Shown here piece by piece: positions 54,921 to 62,851 of a DNA stretch of 64,000 nucleotides; positions within the stretch are counted from its first letter, which is position 1; each line of letters begins with the position of its first letter. A program made the position numbers and the translations under genes. The notes beneath the pieces are model-generated. The model was not told where the DNA came from, ran no database searches, and saw only the letters and a list, made by a program, of their open reading frames with translations. Source of the stretch: Apopatosoma sp963618495 (GTDB lineage: Bacteria > Bacillota > Clostridia > Oscillospirales > CAG-272). Location: the NCBI GenBank assembly GCA_963618495.1, contig CAVESF010000003.1:39169-103168 (forward strand), given 5' to 3'.

Positions 54921-56567
54921 CTCTTCTTTTTTATAGTTCAGATATATCAGTGGCGTTTTCCCTATTTCGACGCAATATGGCATAATTCCCTGCTCTGCTA
55001 TGGCTATAAGCTGCGCCGTAATATATGCTCCGAGCGCGCCGTCGTGCTCGTAATACCGCGCACAGTCCACATGGATCGGGACTTTCACCCTATGACTTTC
55101 CACTACCTTTTTGAGTTCACTGAGTAGAATATCGCGCACATCAGTCTCCGCTTCCTTTACGGCGGTATCAAATCCGGTAGCTTCTTCAAATGTGAGTGCA
55201 GGGATATCAAGTTTTGTTTCTCCGTTTTCGTTGCGGCGCAGGATATGCAGTTTTTCAAATTCGGGGATAAGCTCATATATCACTGCATTTTCCGGCTTCA
55301 CGCCACTTTTGAGAAAAGATGCGTAAAAACGAAGTATGCTTTGTAGCGTACATTTGTATTTTAATTTGCCGTAAACCCAGTGTGTATCGCCGAAAACCGA
55401 CTGACAGTCATACATTCTGCATTTTGTTTTTCCGCCGTTTTCGCTGTAGCTGACAATAACGGGACCCGATGCGGCATATTTTCGCTTTTCCCCTGTTCCC
55501 CTCTCGTATACAGAGAGCGAAGCCAGCCATTTTCCCGCATCGGGACGGTCGGGAACTTCTATCTTATCCACTTCCGTGCCAAGCGCCGCCCGAACGACTT
55601 TTCCGAGTATCTGCCTTGTGTAGAAAAGCATGAGCGTTGCTTTTTGCTTTTCCGTCATGGCGGTAAAGAAATCCATGCCTGTCAGCGGCTCAAACCGACG
55701 CCATACCGCCGACCATACGGCAGGCGCATATTTTGCCGCAACAGCCTCCTGCACGGGAATATCTCCGAAAGAATCCTCATATCTGCGCACGAAGCAACGG
55801 GTATAAACAAGCCCGCCCGCTGTTCTCCCCATGAGCTCACCGGATACGAGCCTGTCTATCAAAGGCTCGAGATAAGCGCACGGCATGCCCATCGTATCTG
55901 CAATATCGCGTACAGAAACGGGATTTTTATAGGCGATGATAAGGATATTTACCTCGATATCCGACGAAATAAGCGAAAAAGGTTCGCCCCCTATTCCGCC
56001 GCCTCCGATTATTCCTATGTCTCCGGTCTTTGGTTCATAGCTTGCTTTTGAATATTTTTCCATGCTTTTCAGCCCCTCCTTTATTTGCGTGCGTGCAGAG
56101 GAAAGACGCGAGAGCACCGTGCCGCGCGGCAATCCCATCTCGGCTGCGATTTTCTCCACGCTGTGTCCATGCACATAGTGGCGTACCGTCACCTCGCGAT
56201 AGATGTATACGAGCCTGCCGATTTCCCTGCGTACAGCCGCATATTCTTCGGAAAGAAGCCTTTCCTCTTCCGTGTACTCGTCCGAGTCGTCAGCGCTCTC
56301 GGGCAGTACATCGGTATATTCGATTATTTTGTCGCGGTATTTTTTGCGAAGATACGAATTGTATTTGTTTTTCATCACGGCAGAGAGAAATCCTTTCGGA
56401 TATTTTATCGCTTTGCCTTTATTTATCTCGGAAATGAATGCCGCAAGCGTATCCTGCACGAGAGCATCTGTCTCGGGACAGTCGCCGTATTCTCTTGCCG
56501 CAAGCGAATAGAGATATGCGAGATATTCTTCGCATTCCCGCTCAAAAGCTTCATCTAAATTTTTCAG
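54918..56567 (-). CDS. ECF-sigma-like protein with 400-residue C-terminal extension
   Basis: A 549-residue protein. Region 2 is LDEAFERECEEYLAYLYSLA..DALVQDTLAAFIS (about 3-48) and region 4 is GRLVYIYREVTVRHYVHGHS, VEKIAAEMGLPRGTVLSRLS (about 117-156). A winged-helix-like part (VNILIIAYKNPVSVRDIADT) follows near residue 205, then 300 residues of unknown type. A first reasonable GTG is at 56459, but that would cut off half of region 2. Open frame upstream reaches a CTG at 56565-56567 with a perfectly spaced GGAGG (eight bases), and no ATG/GTG/TTG lies in frame. So CTG is the probable start. Targets are unknown. Confidence 0.65.
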   Translation of the reverse strand: MKNLDEAFERECEEYLAYLYSLAAREYGDCPETDALVQDTLAAFISEINKGKAIKYPKGFLSAVMKNKYNSYLRKKYRDKIIEYTDVLPESADDSDEYTEEERLLSEEYAAVRREIGRLVYIYREVTVRHYVHGHSVEKIAAEMGLPRGTVLSRLSSARTQIKEGLKSMEKYSKASYEPKTGDIGIIGGGGIGGEPFSLISSDIEVNILIIAYKNPVSVRDIADTMGMPCAYLEPLIDRLVSGELMGRTAGGLVYTRCFVRRYEDSFGDIPVQEAVAAKYAPAVWSAVWRRFEPLTGMDFFTAMTEKQKATLMLFYTRQILGKVVRAALGTEVDKIEVPDRPDAGKWLASLSVYERGTGEKRKYAASGPVIVSYSENGGKTKCRMYDCQSVFGDTHWVYGKLKYKCTLQSILRFYASFLKSGVKPENAVIYELIPEFEKLHILRRNENGETKLDIPALTFEEATGFDTAVKEAETDVRDILLSELKKVVESHRVKVPIHVDCARYYEHDGALGAYITAQLIAIAEQGIMPYCVEIGKTPLIYLNYKKEE

Positions 56568-56639
56568 GGTGCTTCCCTCCTTTTCTGCTTTATTAGTTGC
56601 AAAAAAGCATGGCTGATTTGATATTTTTCAAAAATATCC

Positions 56640-56676
56640 GAAATTAAAATTCTGGCACCCGTTTTTTGCGGGTGCC
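56640..56676 (-). terminator. Terminator of fucI
   Basis: CGGCACCCG-CAAAAAA-CGGGTGCC on the minus strand, with a mixed A/T tail. Confidence 0.75.
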
Positions 56677-56694
56677 GAATGTTTATTTTGTGAA

Positions 56695-58479
56695 TTATTT
56701 CTTGTAGAGCGGACCGTAGTTTGCGCAGGCACGATAATCCTTGCCCTCACTGTCCATACCGAATGCGTTCCATGCGGCGGGACGGAAGATATCCTTCTCG
56801 GGAACATTGTGCATGGAAACGGGTATGCGGAGCATCGAGCAGAGCGTGAGCAGGTCAGCGCCTATATGACCATAGGAGATAGCGCCGTGGTTTGCTCCCC
56901 AGTGGTTCATAACCTCATATGCATCCTTGAAAGCACTGCCCTCCTTGCCGTCGCAACGAGGTGTAAACCATGTGCAGGGCCATGTGGGGTTAGTGCGCTC
57001 CATGAGTATATCGGAAACCTCATCGGGAAGTCTTACAGACCAGCCCTCGGCTATCTGGATAACCGGACCGAGACCCTTTACGAGATTCAGACGAATCATT
57101 GTCATGGGCATTTCGGCTCTCGTTGTGTAATGAGAGGAGAAGCCGCCGCCGCGGAAGTTATCAAAGCCGGCTTCGCACCAAACGGTAGCGTCGGTCATCT
57201 TCTTGATATCTTCATCGGTAACTTCCCACCACTTCTTCATAACGGCATTGCCGTTTTCGTCTCTGCATTCGCCGCAGGCGTCGAGACAAGCAGCACCGGA
57301 ATTGAGCAGATGTATGATACCGCCGTTTTCTTTTGCTTTGCCTGTAAATTCATATCCGGCAACTCTCTTTGTAGCTTCGGGAGACCAGTATGTGCGGACA
57401 TCGGCAAAAATCTGCGCGCGGTTTGTGAGCAGTCTCATGAAGAGCATGCTTATACCGTTGAGCACATCGTTTTCTGTAGCAAAAGTCATAGGCTCGCGTG
57501 CGCCTTCAAAGTCAAAGGACGAATTGAGGAGTGCTTCGGGATAATCGCAGTTCGGCCAGTGATCTGTCCACTGTCTCTGACCCTGGAAGCCCGCGCATAT
57601 AGCATTGTGACCGACTTTTTCTTCTTCAAAAGCATCGGGAAGATTCTTGTTTCCGCGGATAAGATCTCTGATGATGATATACATTTTTACAGTGAATTCC
57701 CACTGCTTGTCTTTCTGCTCGCGGGAGAAACGAACGAAATCGGGGTTGTCATCTCTTCCCTCTTTGCAATGTTCTTTTGTCCATGCGAGAGCGCGTTCGT
57801 ATTCTTCTTTATTATATATACCCTCTTCCATACGACGAAGAATTTCAACCTCGTCTACGGATTCTACGCGCATGCCGAGATACTCTTCCATGAAGTTCTG
57901 GTCGATTATGGAACCGCCGATACCCATGCACATCGAGCCTATCTGGAGATAACTCTTACCGCGCATCGTAGCAACAGCAAGACCCGCGCGTGCAAAGCGA
58001 AGCAGTTTTTCCTTTACATCCTCGGGAATATTTGCAACATCGGAAACATCCTGCACTTCATGACCGTAGATACCGAATGCAGGAAGTCCTTTCTGAGCAT
58101 GTGTGGCAAGAACGGATGCAAGATATACGGCGCCGGGACGCTCTGTGCCGTTAAAGCCCCAGATGCCCTTTACCGTTGTGGGATCCATATCCATCGTTTC
58201 CGCGCCGTAGCACCAGCAAGGTGTAACGGAAAGCGTAACCGCAACATTCTCTCTTTTGAATTTTTCTGCGCATGCGGCAGTTTCGGGAACACGACCGATA
58301 GTGGTATCCGCAAGAACAACCTTTACGGGAGTTCCGTCGGAATAACAAAGATTTTCTTCAAAAAGCTTTTTAGCCGCTTCTGCCATAGCCCAAACCTGAG
58401 GCTCAAGACTTTCACGAAGCTTCATAGGACCGCGACGCCCATCAACAATAGGACGAATACCAATTGCCGGATAAGACAT
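56695..58479 (-). CDS. fucI: L-fucose isomerase
   Basis: A 594-residue enzyme converting L-fucose to L-fuculose (also D-arabinose to D-ribulose), the entry step for fucose from mucin or plant glycans. It starts SYPAIGIRPIVDGRRGPMKL and carries ESLEPQVWAMAEAAKKLFEE, GPVIQIAEGWSVRLPDEVSD and WPCTWFTPR, all typical. Length matches the family (about 590). ATG at 58479 follows CGGAGG; longer reading frames run into the promoter. No fuculokinase or aldolase is nearby. A palindrome in its leader suggests a dedicated repressor. Confidence 0.95.
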   Translation of the reverse strand: MSYPAIGIRPIVDGRRGPMKLRESLEPQVWAMAEAAKKLFEENLCYSDGTPVKVVLADTTIGRVPETAACAEKFKRENVAVTLSVTPCWCYGAETMDMDPTTVKGIWGFNGTERPGAVYLASVLATHAQKGLPAFGIYGHEVQDVSDVANIPEDVKEKLLRFARAGLAVATMRGKSYLQIGSMCMGIGGSIIDQNFMEEYLGMRVESVDEVEILRRMEEGIYNKEEYERALAWTKEHCKEGRDDNPDFVRFSREQKDKQWEFTVKMYIIIRDLIRGNKNLPDAFEEEKVGHNAICAGFQGQRQWTDHWPNCDYPEALLNSSFDFEGAREPMTFATENDVLNGISMLFMRLLTNRAQIFADVRTYWSPEATKRVAGYEFTGKAKENGGIIHLLNSGAACLDACGECRDENGNAVMKKWWEVTDEDIKKMTDATVWCEAGFDNFRGGGFSSHYTTRAEMPMTMIRLNLVKGLGPVIQIAEGWSVRLPDEVSDILMERTNPTWPCTWFTPRCDGKEGSAFKDAYEVMNHWGANHGAISYGHIGADLLTLCSMLRIPVSMHNVPEKDIFRPAAWNAFGMDSEGKDYRACANYGPLYKK

Positions 58480-58509
58480 AGTAAAATACCTCCGAAAATT
58501 AAATAATAT

Positions 58510-58563
58510 GGCGACAGTCGCCTTAATATTATATATTATATCATATAATATTATACAAATCAA
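58510..58563 (-). promoter_or_regulatory. fucI promoter and operator
   Basis: On the minus strand TTGATT (58558-58563), 17-base spacer, TATAAT (58535-58540). Downstream, GGCGA-CAG-TCGCC at 58510-58522 is a 5-bp-arm palindrome over the early transcript, placed as for a repressor such as a LacI- or DeoR-type regulator. Confidence 0.6.
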
Positions 58564-58622
58564 TCCTATTTTTTCAAGTATTTTCAAAAAGAAAAATTTT
58601 TTCATAAATTTTCTTATTTCTA

Positions 58623-58650
58623 TTGACATTTTCGAAATTTCGTGTATAAT
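58623..58650 (+). promoter_or_regulatory. Promoter of the tRNA-Leu genes
   Basis: TTGACA, 16-base spacer, TATAAT, 55 bases before the first tRNA. Confidence 0.8.
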
Positions 58651-58705
58651 AGATATCGCTGTGGTTGCGATGCTTACTTGAAGCAAATTACCGCATCTGA
58701 GTTTT

Positions 58706-58789
58706 GCGAGAGTGGCGGAACTGGTAGACGCGCACGTTTGAGGGGCGTGTGGTTTTTCCATACGGGTTCAAGTCCCGTTTCTCGCACCA
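58706..58789 (+). tRNA. tRNA-Leu (anticodon GAG), CCA encoded
   Basis: Class II tRNA with a long variable arm. Anticodon arm CACGT-TTGAGGG-GCGTG gives GAG. The D loop reads CTGGTAGACG, the T arm GGG-TTCAAGT-CCC, and CCA follows the acceptor. Confidence 0.93.
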
Positions 58790-58790
58790 A

Positions 58791-58816
58791 AGCCACTGCA
58801 AAGCAGTGGCTTTTTT
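58791..58816 (+). terminator. Terminator after tRNA-Leu(GAG)
   Basis: AGCCACTGC-AAA-GCAGTGGCT then TTTTT. Confidence 0.88.
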
Positions 58817-58901
58817 GTTCCCTACGGACTTAGAATGGTTTCCATTTCCGTCTCGGAGAGCATCGCTCCGTGTAAAAATTAATCGATGTTATTTTATATC
58901 T

Positions 58902-58988
58902 GCGGGTATGGCGGAATTGGTAGACGCGTTAGATTCAGGTTCTAATTTTCGCAAGGAAGTGGAGGTTCAAGTCCTCTTACCCGCACCA
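58902..58988 (+). tRNA. tRNA-Leu (anticodon CAG), CCA encoded
   Basis: Class II tRNA. Anticodon arm TTAGA-TTCAGGT-TCTAA gives CAG. Acceptor GCGGGTA/TACCCGC is perfect, the T arm is GAGG-TTCAAGT-CCTC, and CCA is encoded. The variable arm is TTTTCGCAAGGAAGT. Confidence 0.93.
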
Positions 58989-58997
58989 AAAAAGAAT

Positions 58998-59044
58998 AAT
59001 CCGAACCTAATCCTTATGGATTTTGGGTTCGGATTTTCTTTTTA
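58998..59044 (+). terminator. Terminator after tRNA-Leu(CAG)
   Basis: AATCCGAACC / GGTTCGGATT with an 18-base loop, then TTCTTTTT. Sequence beyond this point has the character of an accessory island. Confidence 0.8.
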
Positions 59045-59149
59045 CCTCGGTGACCTGTCATGAGCACGCCTATGGAACGCGCACGGGCGCCGCCGGAAAT
59101 CCTTTCAGTTGCAATGAATACAAGAACACAACTTGAAAGGATGATAAAT

Positions 59150-59416
59150 ATGAAATACGAAATCACTTACAAAGAGGAAAACGGTCTGCTCTACCCCGAC
59201 TTCGTTCTGCCGGAGCAAACACATTATCCCATCGGCAAATACGGAAGTTTACGCTTTGCATCTATAAAGGAACATCGGAAAGGTACTTACACCACACTTT
59301 TGACGCAGTGTCGGTTGAATGCGTATCTTCATGATATCGACATCATCAGCACTTGGTTACTGACAATCCTCCTTGTTCAAATGCAAAATTATGTGGTTGC
59401 AACGGTTTCACTTTGA
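59150..59416 (+). pseudogene. tnpV: Truncated TnpV-like transposon protein
   Basis: An 88-codon frame with MKYEITYKEENGLLYPDFVL and KYGSLRFASIKEHRKGTYTT, LLTQCRLNAYLHDID, which is the N-terminal half of TnpV, a small protein carried by Tn4451-type and related clostridial elements. After LHDID (about residue 64) the family sequence is replaced by an unrelated tail (STWLLTILLVQMQ). GAAAGG precedes ATG. It is the relic of a mobile element next to the tRNA pair. Confidence 0.72.
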
Positions 59417-59524
59417 AATCGCCGCAGGCTCGATTTATTTATGGTATTTGGAACATTGATGCGTTTCTGATATGCTTATACATCATCTGTCGCGAAACAG
59501 CAAATGCGACCGTCCGCGCAAAAA

Positions 59525-59557
59525 CAGCCACCCGACTTTTTACGGTCAGGTGGCTGT
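59525..59557 (-). terminator. Terminator of the methyltransferase relic (repeat copy 1)
   Basis: ACAGCCACC-(T/A)GAC stem around TTTTTAC. The core 59528-59557 differs at one base from 60375-60404. On the minus strand a GTTTTTG run follows. Confidence 0.7.
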
Positions 59558-59597
59558 ACAAATAGGATGTTATCTCGACAAGCTTAAAATTGTCGTA

Positions 59598-60192
59598 TCA
59601 TTGCTTTCTGCAAGAAATTATGAAAGCGAACTCGATTTCCTGAACCGCATCTATTTTCATTGCCGTTTTCAAGATTAAAGAAGTAATACTATCTACCGTG
59701 TCTGGATAAACCCGAAGTTTCCTGTCGCCCATATCAATATATTCACTTTGACTTTTATCAATTGACAAGCAGAATTTTCCCCCCATTATTAAGAAGTGAG
59801 TCTACTTTCTCAATAACTTTTTGCTTATTTTCAAAGTGCATCATTGTCAAAGAAGAGTATATCACATCATAAGTACAAGCAAACGGATATTGCAAAAAAT
59901 CAGCACATAAATAATCAATATTATTATAGACTCTTAAATTAATTTTTGTTCTTTCGATTGTTTTTGGGGAAATGTCAATTCCGGTAAGTCTTAAACAGTG
60001 TGGAGCAACTTTTCCGGCAATTCTTCCTGTGCCGATGCCTATTTCAAGGACAGTTTTTTCCATGTTAAGAGCCATAGAGTTTATAAGATCCTGTCCATCC
60101 CACTTATTCATATATTCTTGTAAAACAGGCGGATCGCGAAAAGCATCGTTGCCCTCATCAATCAGTAAATCATAGTGTTTAACCACATTCAT
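59598..60192 (-). pseudogene. SAM-dependent methyltransferase, frameshifted
   Basis: Read from 60192, a class I methyltransferase: VLEIGIGTGRIAGKVAPHCL (motif I, about 49-68), LTGIDISPKTIERTK, LLNNGGKILLVN, then stop at 59758. In the frame shifted by one base the missing C-terminus continues: GGKFCLSIDKSQSEYIDMGD and RKLRVYPDTVDSITSLILKT, to 59598. The shift falls in a run of six G (minus strand; C6 at 59779-59784), so removing one G restores a single protein of about 197 residues. Substrate unknown. Promoter at 60230-60258. Confidence 0.75.
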
Positions 60193-60229
60193 TATTCTTT
60201 CCCCCTAAATTCCGATTTATCGATATCTA

Positions 60230-60258
60230 ATTATACCATAAGTCTTCCCATTTTTCAA
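60230..60258 (-). promoter_or_regulatory. Promoter of the methyltransferase gene
   Basis: TTGAAA, 17-base spacer, TATAAT on the minus strand. Confidence 0.7.
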
Positions 60259-60370
60259 CCGCTTAACTACATTCCGCATGCCATGATCCATGTCCTGCAG
60301 GACATCCTCCGGGGCGTAGCCACACAATACCCATCCGAAAGGCGACAAGTCCGGAAAACTTTCTGATAAC

Positions 60371-60409
60371 AAAAGCCACCCGACTTTTTACGGTCGGGTG
60401 GCTGTTTTT
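60371..60409 (-). terminator. Terminator of the esterase gene (repeat copy 2)
   Basis: GCCACCCGAC / GTCGGGTGGC with a TTTTTAC loop and TTTTGTT tail on the minus strand. Nearly identical to 59528-59557. Confidence 0.75.
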
Positions 60410-60430
60410 GCGCTGTAGTGTGTCCGAGTT

Positions 60431-62077
60431 TCAGCAATTCTTTTCCCAAAAAGCTACTGCCAGGTCGAGCCAGCCTTCGGCAACTGTGCCGATGCCAAGC
60501 CCGAAGCCGTGCCCGAGACCCGGGTAGGAGTGGTACTCGGTCGGAACGCCCATGGCGGCAAGCGCGTCGATTCGCCGTTTCATGGTGCGGTAGTTTGCAA
60601 TGCCGTCGCTCTCGCCGACCGTTACGAAGGTGGCGGGCTCGCCTGCGGGGTTATAATCGGAATGCCCCGTGTACTGGATCACCGCGACGCTCGGTTTCGG
60701 GATCCCTGCGCTGCCGCCGAAGGCTTCCACACCGTAGGAAGCAATCGTTGCCGCCATGCGTCCGCCTGCGCTTCCGCCCCAGACGGAATAGCCGTCTGTA
60801 TCCACGCCGAGGGCATCGGCGTTGGCAAAAATGAAGGAGATCGCACGCGCCAAATCTTCATAGGCAGTCTGCGCGCCCGGTCGGTAGATGACAGCAAAGG
60901 CATTATAACCGCGGCGCGACAGCTCCAATGCGTGCGGGAAGCTGTCGTGCATGGCGCCGACATAAGCAAAGCCCCCGCCCGCGCAGGTGACGGCGAATTT
61001 TGCGCCCGGGTTGCCGCGGAAGAAGAACAGTCCGGTGTCGGCTTTTTGCGGGTCGGCTGCCTTTTCTTCCTCCGAATAAATATCGTAGAACACCTGCCTG
61101 CCGTTTTGCGTTTCCTCTTTGAAATAATTGCAGATGGCAACGGTGTGCGCGGGGTCGACGTGGCTGTACCATGTCAGGTGCAGGTCGCCGAGCGTCTCTC
61201 CGCTGTAATAACCGCTGTCCACGGGAAAGATTAGTCTGCCGAAATTGCCAAATGCAGGATCAGCGATTACATCGGCAATTTTTGTGTCCGCTGTGTATGC
61301 CGCCGCGGTCGATGCGTTTTTCCAAAGGTACTTCATGGCATTGTAGGTATACTCGTTTGCCGCGATGCCGTTGTGGGAATAGCCCTCCTTGATACGGAAA
61401 ACAAAATTGCCGTCCGTCGCCCCGGTCTGCTCGGTAAAATATGTCGATGCGCGCATATCCTCTGCCCGCGAGGTATCGTAGTTATACGAAAAATCACTGG
61501 TTCCTACCATCATCATGACAAAATAATCATTCTGTGACCGCCCCTCTGCCGCGCGCCAAATGTTCTCGTTGTCAAGCGAGGTACCGCAGCTCATGGGGAT
61601 GAAATAACGGAAATAATCAAGCGCGTATTCAAAGGTGCGCCATGTGGTGACAGACCCCATCGAGAATCCGCCAAAGGCACGGTGATCGCGTGCCGCCATC
61701 AGTTCATCCGCCGAAGTCCCCGCGGCATAGGTGGAAAACGCCGATTCGACTGCCGGAATGAGATCGTTTACCAACTCATTGTGATAGTTTCTTGTCAGCC
61801 GCAATGCCAGTGAAAAATCCGCGCTGTCCTGTCCGCTCGTGTTGTTGTAGGTCGGGCAGACGATGATCAGCGGCGCGAAATCGCCCTGCGCAATGGCGTT
61901 GTCGATCACATTTTTGAAGTCGGACGGTCTTTCCGGTGTGCCGAGCGTGGAAGTTTCGTTGCTCCAGCCGCCGTGCATCAGGTACAGGATGTTGTACTGC
62001 TTTTCTTCGTCATACCCATGCGGCAGATAGACGATCGCACGCTTGCGTAGCGGCTGTGAATGCTGCTCCGACTCTAT
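60431..62077 (-). pseudogene. Two-domain esterase, 5'-truncated
   Basis: The C-terminal part of a bifunctional carbohydrate esterase, at least 515 residues from MHGGWSNETSTLG. Domain 1 (to about residue 230) is a feruloyl-esterase/esterase-D-type fold with GGFSMGS as nucleophile elbow. Domain 2 (about 320-515) is a BD-FAE-type alpha/beta hydrolase with GGSAGG and a late GLGHGFG. Upstream of the first ATG the same frame continues with family-like sequence (RKRAIVYLPHGYDEEKQYNI) to a TGA at about 62078, with no start codon. So the promoter, signal peptide and true N-terminus are missing. The segment is more GC-rich than its surroundings. Confidence 0.75.
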
Positions 62078-62104
62078 TTTTGTGCTTGAAAAAGATCAAA
62101 ATGC

Positions 62105-62125
62105 CGGTGTACTTTTGTTCGTTTT
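62105..62125. repeat. 21-bp direct repeat, left copy
   Basis: Identical to 63813-63833 in the same orientation, 1.7 kb apart. The two copies bracket the restriction-modification module. Confidence 0.75.
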
Positions 62126-62150
62126 ATGTTGCTGTAAGAAACGAATAAAA

Positions 62151-62173
62151 GGTGCGGACAGGGGGATTTGAAC
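62151..62173 (-). other. tRNA 3'-end fragment
   Basis: On the minus strand it reads GTTCAAATCCCCC, then TGTCCGCACC: the T-loop, 3' T-stem strand and 3' acceptor strand of a tRNA, but the matching 5' strand (GGGGG) is missing. Such fragments mark past integration at a tRNA end. Confidence 0.5.
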
Positions 62174-62181
62174 TATACCTC

Positions 62182-62210
62182 TTTACAATTTAACAATTTC
62201 ATGCTATAAT
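62182..62210 (+). promoter_or_regulatory. Promoter of the predicted nuclease gene
   Basis: TTTACA, 17-base spacer, TATAAT, 54 bases before the start. Confidence 0.7.
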
Positions 62211-62263
62211 ACAATATATAATCATCGTGCGAGCACGCCTAAACTTACACAAGGAGGATATTT

Positions 62264-62851
62264 ATGGCTACCATACTTGAAAAGTGGCAAATATCAGCAG
62301 AAGAATTGACAAAAATCGTTGATGAGAATCCATCTTTAAGAGGATTTATGTTCGGTTATGTGAGCGAATACAAAGCTCGTACTTATTTTGATGGACACGA
62401 GAACATTGAAAAGTTGATGAAATATGATGATCACGACAGAAGTAGCAAAGGCGATATCTCTTTCATCTACAAGAGAAAGGAATTTAAAATCGAGGCAAAA
62501 TCTTTGCAGACAAATTCAGTAATTAGAACGGGAGACTCGTCATGGACGGGCAAGTTTCAATGCGATGCTAGTGATAGACGGGAAATTCTCTTACCAAACG
62601 GACACACCGTCAATACTACCTGCTTGGCAGTTGGAGAGTTTGATATTGTAGCAGTAAGTCTGTATGCATTTGGCGATGAATGGAAGTTTGCTTTTGCCAA
62701 AAATAGTGATCTGCCACACCCTGGAGCACGTTCCAGAAATGTGGCAGAAGCTGATAGAGAATATTTAATTAAAACACTAATCGATATAACATGGCCATTG
62801 CAACCGCCATTTACAACGGATGTATATGCCCTATTAGATAGTATGCTTTAA
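62264..62851 (+). CDS. Predicted type II restriction endonuclease (PD-(D/E)XK-like)
   Basis: A 195-residue protein with no clear named relative. Residues 62-81 read KGDISFIYKRKEFKIEAKSL: an acidic residue (Asp64), a strand, then Glu77-Ala-Lys79, the arrangement of a PD-(D/E)XK nuclease core. The middle part (SSWTGKFQCDASDRREILLP) could be the target-recognition region. Its stop overlaps by four bases the stop of a DNA methyltransferase gene on the other strand, the classic tail-to-tail R-M layout. AAGGAGG precedes ATG. Nuclease function is inferred from motif and context. Confidence 0.65.
   Translation: MATILEKWQISAEELTKIVDENPSLRGFMFGYVSEYKARTYFDGHENIEKLMKYDDHDRSSKGDISFIYKRKEFKIEAKSLQTNSVIRTGDSSWTGKFQCDASDRREILLPNGHTVNTTCLAVGEFDIVAVSLYAFGDEWKFAFAKNSDLPHPGARSRNVAEADREYLIKTLIDITWPLQPPFTTDVYALLDSML

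Noticed and set aside
56809..58506. 565-codon open frame on the plus strand opposite fucI
   Set aside because: It is a shadow of fucI codon usage: no ribosome site, no recognisable domain, and the opposite strand encodes a full L-fucose isomerase.
58706..58988. tRNA-Ser for either of the two class II tRNAs
   Set aside because: Anticodons GAG and CAG, read from clean 5-bp stems and 7-base loops, are both leucine.
60175..60366. 63-codon plus-strand frame ending in IPHAMIHVLQDILRGVATQY-like sequence
   Set aside because: The last half looks somewhat protein-like and could be a mobile-element relic, but the first half overlaps the methyltransferase promoter and no family could be recognised.
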